Part shown: one piece after another, positions 57,875-64,000 of the stretch
Layout of the letters: the number at the start of each line of letters is the position of its first letter
Position numbering within the stretch: the first letter of the stretch is position 1
NCBI GenBank assembly: GCA_031119205.1
Contig: JAVHYF010000005.1
Span: 69,260-133,259, forward strand
DNA: 64,000 bases
Source of the DNA: Moraxellaceae bacterium
GTDB lineage: Bacteria > Pseudomonadota > Gammaproteobacteria > Burkholderiales > Rhodocyclaceae
Direction of reading: 5' to 3'
The notes under the pieces: generated by a model
What the model saw: only the letters and a program-made list of their open reading frames with translations
Told to the model about the DNA's origin: nothing
The model's database searches: none
Program-made: the position numbers and the translations under genes

Positions 57875-60800
57875 TCAGCGCCAGAGCTGGAAGCGTTCCA
57901 GCTCACCACGTATGCCGCTGTTGCTGCGGATCATCGGGCGCTGCTGCTGGACGAAATCGGGCAGTTTCGAGCGTTCGCTGGCAGCTTCTGCGCTGCCGGC
58001 AAGGTCGCCGTATGCGAGGGCAATGACCGTCCGCTGACCGATCCGCGTTGGGTAGGCGAACAGGCGATCAGGCGAGGCGGTTGCGCTACCCAGGCGCTTC
58101 AGCATCTGTTCCGCGGCGGCCGGGCTGTCTGCCAGCCAGACCTGAAGGGTATGGCGACTTTCGTTACGGACCAGCCAGCGTTCGGCGGCGGTGACGGCGG
58201 CCTGGAGCTGCGGGGTACTGTCGGTCAACTCAAGCACGATGCGGCCCGGCGGTGGAGCTGGAGTTGGTGCCGGCGCGGGCGCGGGCGCTGATGCGGGTAC
58301 CGGAGCTGGCGGAGGTGCAGCGGCCGGGTGCGCGCTGGCCACCAGTTCCTCGATCAGCATGCGCACGGGGCGCTCGCTGGAACGCACCAGCGTCGGGTCG
58401 CTGTTCCAGCACAGGGCGATCCGGCCCGGCAGCTTGACCTCGCTGCTGGGCTCGGTGCCCAGACCCTGTAGGCGAGCCTGCAGGTTGCCCTGGCTCAGTG
58501 CATCGAGTTGTTGCTGGGCGCGTTGCTTGTCGGCGTTGGCTGTGTTGCGTTGGTCGGTCAGGCGACGATGCTGCTCGGTCGCATCGAGGATGGCGTCCTG
58601 GCCGTCGAAGCTGAAGCGCACGATCACCTGGCGCACGTCGGCTGCTTCGAGGCGGGTGCGTTGGGCCGGGAAGTCTGCGGCGTTGAAGATGTGCTGGCCG
58701 CTGCGGAAGTCCTGCATGAAGGCGGCGAAGCCCTGGTTGCCGGCATAGCGCCGCGTGAGCGAGAAGTCAGCGAAGCGGACGGTGAGCACGGCATCGCCGC
58801 AGCTGCGCGGTGACCAGTTGAGGGTCTCGGTGACGCCGAAGTTCAGGTTGTTGAGACGGAACGGGCTGCCTGCACACTGGACGTTCAGTTCGGTCGAGAT
58901 GACCTTCTGGCGAGCCTCCTCATTGAGGCCGGTCGGCAGTCCGGTGATGCTGACGGGATGTACCGCCGCCTGCAGGGCATCGAGCGACCTGGTGAGCTCG
59001 CCGATGCGTGTATCGGCAGTCTGGCTCTGGCTCTGCAGGGCCAGCTTCTGCTGCTCATCCTTCAGCTCGCGTTGCTGGGTGCCCAGCGCGGTTTGCTTCA
59101 CCGCCAGCTTCTGCTGCACCTGACGGCCGACGGCACCATTCAGGAAAGGCAGGAAGTCAGGCGTGAAGGGCAGCTGCTGGCCAAGTGTCTGCTTTGCTTC
59201 GACACCATCAGCTGTGCGTTGCAGGAAGGGGCGGGCGGGGCCGTCGACGAACGCCCACAGCGTGCCGCTGTCACCGTACAGCTTGTCGGAGAGCTCCTGC
59301 ATGCTCGCCGCCGACTGCATCGGCCACATCACGCGAGTCTCCCAGTCCTTCTGCAGGCTGCAGCTCGCCTGGGTGTCGGCGTAGCGCGTGGCGAGTTGCA
59401 CAGGGCCGGTCAGCAGGCCCCATGCGACCTGATCGGTCGGATCGCTACTGCCGAGTACCCGGCGCAGATCGCCGACGCGGGCGTAGGCGTCATGCAGGAC
59501 TGATTTGCCCTGGGGATCGCGGTCGAGGTTGTGGAAGTCGGCGGACAGCTTGGTGGCTTTGGCAATTCCGCCGGTTGCTTCGCCGACGCCGGATGTGAGC
59601 GCAGTGCCGTAGGCCTGGAAGAAGCGACCTGCGGCGATCTGCGCTTCCAGCTCCTGACGGGCGCGGCCGCTGTCGCCGCTGGCGGCCAGATCCTTCAGCA
59701 AGCGGCCGCCGATGTCGTTGATGGCGCCGACGACCGGTACGGAGCCCTGGCGCGCAGCGCGCAACCGCAGCGTCACCAAGCGCTGGTTGAGCGTCAGCCA
59801 GCCCGGCAGCGCCTCCTGCGGCGTGTCGGAGAATTCGTTGACCAACCTGCTGGCAAGCTGGGAGTACGGGTTGTCGGCGGTGTTCAGGCGCGCGAGTGCG
59901 GCGCGCCATTCACTCTCGCCACGCAGGGTGTCTTCACCATAGGGGAAGCGCCAGGTGAACTCCTGCCACTGGCGGAGTTTCTCGCTCTGGTACCAGACAT
60001 TGAAGCGGGCCTGCTTGTCGGCGAAATCGGCCGTGACCGGCGCGCTCTTTGCGACCTCGGCGAGGAAGTCGTCGATCTTCTTCTTGCCGGTGCGCGTGAA
60101 GGCCGGCGTCACCTGCGGCAGATCGTCCACCTGGCGCGAGCCGCGCCAGAAAGTGTTCATCTGCACGGCAGGCGTCTCGGGTTGCGCGTCCGCCCAGCTG
60201 ACGATCCATTCCAGGTTGCTGCTCTCCAGCGCGATGCGGTTGAGTTCCTTCTTCAGCGCGTCGAGGCGTTGCAGGCGGAAGATGTCGTTGGGTTGCCAGG
60301 CGAGCAGCGCGACGTACATCTCGTTGAAGTGGCTGGCCGCCTCCGGCGACATCGTCTGGTCCATCTCGAAGAGAACGGCCCCGGACAGCGGCGGCATCTT
60401 GCGCAGGTCTTCGTGAGTGCCGCCGGCGAGTACGGTCTGCACCATGTTGATCCGGCGCACGAAGGTCTGGATGTAGTCCGCCAGTTCATCCGAGCGGCCC
60501 AGCGAGGTGAGCTCGGCGATCTTGCGGTTCAGCGCGTCGTCGAGGCCCGGCAGGATGTACTTGCGGAAGTTGTCGATGTAGTTCTTCTTGATCTTCTCTT
60601 CCGCCTGCACGATGTGGCTGTCATAAGCCAGCAGGTGGTTGGCGTATTGCTGTTCGCGTCGCTCCAGCCAGTAGGCGAAGCCACGGAAGCGCTCCAGCGC
60701 TTCGACGTCGTGACGTAGCTGGCCGACCAGCTTGATGTCCTTGGGGTAGGTCTCGCGCATGGTGTTCAGCGTGTTCTGGCTGTGCGCGAACGAGAAAGTC

Positions 60801-62101
60801 AGGTAGCCGGCGGTCGCTACCACCAACAATCCCCAGGCGATCAGGCCGAGGTGGCGGCTGGTCTTGCGCCAGCGGTTGATGACCGCAGCCGGGCGTTGCA
60901 GATAGCGGTCGGCGGGTAGCACGCGATCGAAGATGTCCTGCAGGAACAGGCCGCGATAGCTGGGTGTGTGTTCCTTCTCGCGCGGGGCGATCTCCTTGAG
61001 GATGGCCGACACCGCACCGCCTGCCTGCAGGCCGCTGGAGAAGAACAGGCCGCGCAGGAACGGGGATTCGAGATAGGGGCTGTCGCCGAGTGCATGGCGC
61101 AGGAACTGCGACAGACCCGGGCGCAGACGGGCGAATTCGTTGGGGAACAGCAGCAGCGCAGGATCGGGGTTGTCGGTCCGGCGCAGCATGGCGAACTGCA
61201 GGTGACGCAGCTGCGTACCGACGCTCTCGAAGGCTTTGCCGACGAACTCCGACTCGTCGAGGCGCCCCATCTGGCTGGCGTTGTCGACGTAACCCATCGC
61301 CTGGTTGAGCAGGCCATCGGGCAACAGCCGCGTCCAGGCCTCCATGCCATAGAGCAGGTCGCATTTGGTGACCATCACGTAGATGGGGAAGCGCTTGTCG
61401 AACAGGCGGATCAACTGCTCGATGCGCATGCGGATGACGCGGCCTTCCTCGGCCAGTGCATCCGAGTCCGGTTCGAGCAGGCGGTCAGCCTGGATGGCCA
61501 GGACGATGCCGTTGACGCCTTCGCGCGAGCGGTAGTGGCCAAGCAGATCGAGCAGCTTGTCCCATTCCTTGCGGTCTTCCTCGATGTCCTCGCGGGCGAC
61601 GTAGCGGCCGGCTGTGTCGATGACCACGGCGCGGTCGAAGAACCACCAGTCGACGTTCAGCGTCTGCTCGGGGATGGCGGCCGATTGCTGCACCTTCTTG
61701 ACCGGCGAGGCCAGGCGCGCGCGCGTCAGCGCCGTGGTCTTGCCCGAGCCCGAGCGGCCGATGACCATGTACCAGGGCAGCACGTACAGCGGGTTGCCAC
61801 GCTGGCGCAGGTTGGAATTCTTCAACAGCGAGATGGCTTCACGCCACTTGGCCTTGAGCTGCGATTCCGCGCTGACGGTGGGCTCCGGCTTTTCGACCGG
61901 CATTGCGGTGAGGCTGCGCTCGCGCCAGCCGGACCACAGGTGCCACAGGAACTGGCCAACGAACCACAGCGCGATCGCGCCGATGAACAACACGATGGTC
62001 GACCACAGCGGCCAGTCGTTCCACAGCGCGATGCCCCAGCATGCCAGGGCCAGCAGCAGCAGCGCGACGATCCAGATGAGGGGGCCGATGAGCTTCTTCA
62101 T
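57875..62101 (-). CDS. tssM: T6SS membrane-complex protein TssM/IcmF with C-terminal SPOR-like domain
   Basis: 1408 residues, longer than many TssM proteins. Two N-terminal membrane helices (about 4-26, 33-56), a cytoplasmic GTPase-like domain with Walker A GRSGSGKTT (115-123), DTAG (162-165) and TKCD, a third membrane helix (about 415-435), and a large periplasmic IcmF region. A Pro/Ala linker (1259-1286) then leads to a terminal segment (about 1316-1408) resembling the SPOR domain of DamX-like proteins (HTLQVWLADS, FAYPTRIGQRTVIALAYGDLAG, RPMIRSNSGIRGEL). Overlaps tssL by four bases. Confidence 0.93.
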   Translation of the reverse strand: MKKLIGPLIWIVALLLLALACWGIALWNDWPLWSTIVLFIGAIALWFVGQFLWHLWSGWRERSLTAMPVEKPEPTVSAESQLKAKWREAISLLKNSNLRQRGNPLYVLPWYMVIGRSGSGKTTALTRARLASPVKKVQQSAAIPEQTLNVDWWFFDRAVVIDTAGRYVAREDIEEDRKEWDKLLDLLGHYRSREGVNGIVLAIQADRLLEPDSDALAEEGRVIRMRIEQLIRLFDKRFPIYVMVTKCDLLYGMEAWTRLLPDGLLNQAMGYVDNASQMGRLDESEFVGKAFESVGTQLRHLQFAMLRRTDNPDPALLLFPNEFARLRPGLSQFLRHALGDSPYLESPFLRGLFFSSGLQAGGAVSAILKEIAPREKEHTPSYRGLFLQDIFDRVLPADRYLQRPAAVINRWRKTSRHLGLIAWGLLVVATAGYLTFSFAHSQNTLNTMRETYPKDIKLVGQLRHDVEALERFRGFAYWLERREQQYANHLLAYDSHIVQAEEKIKKNYIDNFRKYILPGLDDALNRKIAELTSLGRSDELADYIQTFVRRINMVQTVLAGGTHEDLRKMPPLSGAVLFEMDQTMSPEAASHFNEMYVALLAWQPNDIFRLQRLDALKKELNRIALESSNLEWIVSWADAQPETPAVQMNTFWRGSRQVDDLPQVTPAFTRTGKKKIDDFLAEVAKSAPVTADFADKQARFNVWYQSEKLRQWQEFTWRFPYGEDTLRGESEWRAALARLNTADNPYSQLASRLVNEFSDTPQEALPGWLTLNQRLVTLRLRAARQGSVPVVGAINDIGGRLLKDLAASGDSGRARQELEAQIAAGRFFQAYGTALTSGVGEATGGIAKATKLSADFHNLDRDPQGKSVLHDAYARVGDLRRVLGSSDPTDQVAWGLLTGPVQLATRYADTQASCSLQKDWETRVMWPMQSAASMQELSDKLYGDSGTLWAFVDGPARPFLQRTADGVEAKQTLGQQLPFTPDFLPFLNGAVGRQVQQKLAVKQTALGTQQRELKDEQQKLALQSQSQTADTRIGELTRSLDALQAAVHPVSITGLPTGLNEEARQKVISTELNVQCAGSPFRLNNLNFGVTETLNWSPRSCGDAVLTVRFADFSLTRRYAGNQGFAAFMQDFRSGQHIFNAADFPAQRTRLEAADVRQVIVRFSFDGQDAILDATEQHRRLTDQRNTANADKQRAQQQLDALSQGNLQARLQGLGTEPSSEVKLPGRIALCWNSDPTLVRSSERPVRMLIEELVASAHPAAAPPPAPVPASAPAPAPAPTPAPPPGRIVLELTDSTPQLQAAVTAAERWLVRNESRHTLQVWLADSPAAAEQMLKRLGSATASPDRLFAYPTRIGQRTVIALAYGDLAGSAEAASERSKLPDFVQQQRPMIRSNSGIRGELERFQLWR

Positions 62102-62748
62102 TGGATCATGCGCAGAAAGTCATTCACCTGGCTTTGCAGTACGAAGTAGAAGACCAGGTAGAGGAACAGCAGGAAGCATAGCGGACCACCGAAGATCAGC
62201 AGTTCGGTCTTGCTGGGTTGCCAGCGGCGTTTTGCGGGCGCCATGGTGATGTCGCCGTAGCCGTCCGGAAACAGCTTGGAGAGGGCTTCGCCTTCCTTGC
62301 CCATCAGGGCCTTGAACTCGCGCGCCTTGATTTCTTCCAGTGCCATGCGGCCACCATCTGCCGCGAAGCGCCCCTTGAAACCCAGTGCCAGGCAGAGGAA
62401 GAAGACCTCGCGCACGGCTGCGTTGTTGCTGGCCACCGCATCCAGGCGGGTGAAGAACTCGACACCGGCGCGGGTGGTATTGAAGTAAGTCTTCTGCAGC
62501 GGGCGGCGGCTCCAGGCGCCGGCGCGATCCCAGCTTGAACACAGTACCGCTTCGTCTATCCAGGCCACGACCGCGAACACCGCAGCGTCGATGTCCTCGC
62601 GTTCGAAACCGGCGTCCATCGCCGCCATGCGCGCCTGCGAGAGATGGCTCTCCACCTGCATGCGGAACACTGTCTCGTCGCCCTGAGGAGCGTCGAGAAA
62701 GAGGCGCACGTAGGTCAGCGTGGCAACGAAGATGTCGGAGAGGTGCAT
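62098..62748 (-). CDS. tssL: T6SS membrane-complex protein TssL/DotU (short form)
   Basis: 216 residues. Cytoplasmic DotU/IcmH domain with EREDIDAAVFAVVAWIDEAVL (about 44-64) and YFNTTRAGVEFF, followed by one C-terminal membrane helix (about 181-203). It ends soon after the helix, with no OmpA-like peptidoglycan-binding extension. Partner of TssM and TssJ in the trans-envelope complex. Stop overlaps the tssM start; 31 bases after tssK. Confidence 0.93.
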   Translation of the reverse strand: MHLSDIFVATLTYVRLFLDAPQGDETVFRMQVESHLSQARMAAMDAGFEREDIDAAVFAVVAWIDEAVLCSSWDRAGAWSRRPLQKTYFNTTRAGVEFFTRLDAVASNNAAVREVFFLCLALGFKGRFAADGGRMALEEIKAREFKALMGKEGEALSKLFPDGYGDITMAPAKRRWQPSKTELLIFGGPLCFLLFLYLVFYFVLQSQVNDFLRMIQ

Positions 62749-62779
62749 CGCGGGCAGGTGTCCGTAGCCTTGGTTTCGT

Positions 62780-64000
62780 TCAGCGTCGCAGGACGACCAG
62801 TTCCGCCTTCAGATCGTCGGGCGCATCGGGCCAGTAGAGCGCGACGTTCGCGCTCTTCTCGACGGCCTCCCAGGCACTGTCGGCTGTTTCGATCCGGAAG
62901 TAGAAGGAGTACGAGCGTCGCGGCAGGCCTTGCGGCGCTACCGGCATGTGGATGAGTTCGGCACCAGGCAAGGCGCGACGCACCAGCGTCGGCAATTCGT
63001 CGGCGGCGCCCAGCTTGGCACTGGTGGCGAAAGCGTCGACCAGTGCGTCGGGATCGGCTTCGCTGCGCAGGACCAGGTAGTAACGGTTGCGCCCGGTGAA
63101 GAACTGCTTCGGCAGGTCCGCCATCAGGAAACCGTCGCGCGGCTCCAGGAAGACCAGGAACTCCGGCCCGATGGTGATTTCGTTGAGCAACTGGCCGATC
63201 AGCGATTGCGCGCCATACAGGCAGTGACCGAGGTCGTGGTGCTCGTAAGCAGGCAGTGCCTGGGTACCGTCTTCCAGTTCGCCCAGCATGTTGGCGCGCT
63301 CGGAGAACGAGGACAGCTCGCCGACGATCTGGCGCAGCACGCCATAGATGGCCCAGGGGTGCGCCTGTGGCGATTCGATGTAGTGGTACAGCAGCGGCGT
63401 GTAGCGGTTGAGCGTGCGCAGCGCCAGCAGGAACACCATGTAGCTGGCGTCGAACTCCGCCTTCTGCATTTCGCGAGGACTCTTGTACTGCTCCAGCTGG
63501 TGGGCGCGTGCAGAGATGTCGTCGCGGATTTCCTTGATCAGGTTGAACAGTGCCGGCGATCCCGATAGCGCGAAGCACGGCGGGATGAAGCGCGGCGAGG
63601 GCTTGATGGCCTCGCCGTTGCGCTCCAGCTGGGCAACCGGAATCAGTTCATAGTCGGTGAGGCTCGCGATCTCGTCTTCCCACAGGATGCGGATCACATA
63701 AGTCAGGCTCTTGATCTCGGCCGGCGGACCGTCCGAGTGGATGTCGCGGTACTCCTCGGCCTCGAAGGTGCTGACGCAACGGGTGTTGAGATCGGCACCG
63801 TCCTGCAGGGCACGCACCACGGTGACGTTCGGCTCCACCATGGAGAGCTTCTTGATACCGAAGTACACCCGCAGCGGCTTGTGCGGATCCTTCCAGGCAC
63901 CTTCGAAACTGCGCGGCTTCAATACCGCATTGCCGGGGAATTCGAGGTAGGTGCCGTCGCGGAACAGTACCGTGGCCGTTTCCACTTCGAAGACACGGTT
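62780..64000 (-). CDS. tssK: T6SS baseplate protein TssK (5' end beyond window)
   Basis: At least 407 residues; the frame runs open past the window edge (…NRVFEVETATVLFRDGTYLEFPG at the edge, split across 63960-64000), so the true N-terminus is missing. A GTG at 63985 is internal, not the start. TssK trimers join the baseplate to the TssJLM membrane complex. Recognisable blocks are RFIPPCFALSGSPALF (about mid-protein) and LPKQFFTGRNRYYLVL. tssJ is presumably upstream, outside the window. Confidence 0.9.
   Translation of the reverse strand, partial: NRVFEVETATVLFRDGTYLEFPGNAVLKPRSFEGAWKDPHKPLRVYFGIKKLSMVEPNVTVVRALQDGADLNTRCVSTFEAEEYRDIHSDGPPAEIKSLTYVIRILWEDEIASLTDYELIPVAQLERNGEAIKPSPRFIPPCFALSGSPALFNLIKEIRDDISARAHQLEQYKSPREMQKAEFDASYMVFLLALRTLNRYTPLLYHYIESPQAHPWAIYGVLRQIVGELSSFSERANMLGELEDGTQALPAYEHHDLGHCLYGAQSLIGQLLNEITIGPEFLVFLEPRDGFLMADLPKQFFTGRNRYYLVLRSEADPDALVDAFATSAKLGAADELPTLVRRALPGAELIHMPVAPQGLPRRSYSFYFRIETADSAWEAVEKSANVALYWPDAPDDLKAELVVLRR

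Noticed and set aside
58244-58327. Low-complexity GC repeat within tssM as a DNA repeat element
   Set aside because: It encodes the Pro/Ala linker; codon-level repetition of Ala-Pro explains it.
63985-64000. GTG at 63985 as the TssK start
   Set aside because: The frame stays open to the window edge with TssK-like sequence upstream, so the gene is truncated by the window rather than starting there.

Overview
This 64 kb window is high-GC, densely packed bacterial chromosome. Its gene orders are typical of Betaproteobacteria: dedD-cvpA-purF-metZ, mla-ibaG-murA-his-hinT-tatABC-htrA, and gpsA-secB-grxC-rhodanese-gpmA-envC-ctpA. Together with a type VI secretion (T6SS) locus and a hexuronate catabolic operon, these suggest a free-living member of the Rhodocyclales or a near relative. 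The order-level placement is inference. I see no rRNA or tRNA gene, CRISPR array, insertion sequence or prophage.

Layout. 1-4.1 kb holds a SPOR protein, cvpA, purF and metZ. The purF-metZ gap carries a SAM-II-type riboswitch followed by an intrinsic terminator. 4.1-6.8 kb has an ECF sigma/anti-sigma pair, a crcB fluoride channel and a methyltransferase. 6.8-11.7 kb is the stress trio prkA-yeaH-spoVR, on the minus strand. 11.9-17.7 kb encodes the Mla phospholipid transport system (mlaFEDACB), an ABC-2 exporter pair and ibaG. 17.7-27.7 kb runs murA, hisGDCBHAFIE, a HIT protein and tatABC. 27.7-32 kb has a DegS-type protease, a NIF3 protein and a FimV-like protein. 32-36 kb has sucCD, a TerC protein and an ornithine cyclodeaminase-family enzyme. 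36.1-40.2 kb is an FHA / class-II phosphodiesterase / GAF-GspE ATPase triad, followed by a chemoreceptor, mnmC, a Tat-exported dienelactone hydrolase and a small outer-membrane protein.

46-51.2 kb is a hexuronate module. uxuA and an SDR mannonate oxidoreductase overlap by four bases, uxaC and a second SDR follow, and a divergent GntR/FCD regulator stands opposite. 51.3-57.5 kb is a housekeeping block (gpsA, SH3 protein, secB, grxC, rhodanese, gpmA, envC, ctpA). 57.9-64 kb is the end of a T6SS operon (tssK, cut by the window edge, then tssL and tssM).

The observations most worth pursuing are three. The SAM-II aptamer before metZ has a 3' strand that can also pair with the terminator loop. TssM has a Pro/Ala linker and a C-terminal SPOR-like domain, while TssL lacks a peptidoglycan-binding extension. 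The FHA-PDE-GAF/GspE triad has no pilus or secretion genes around it.
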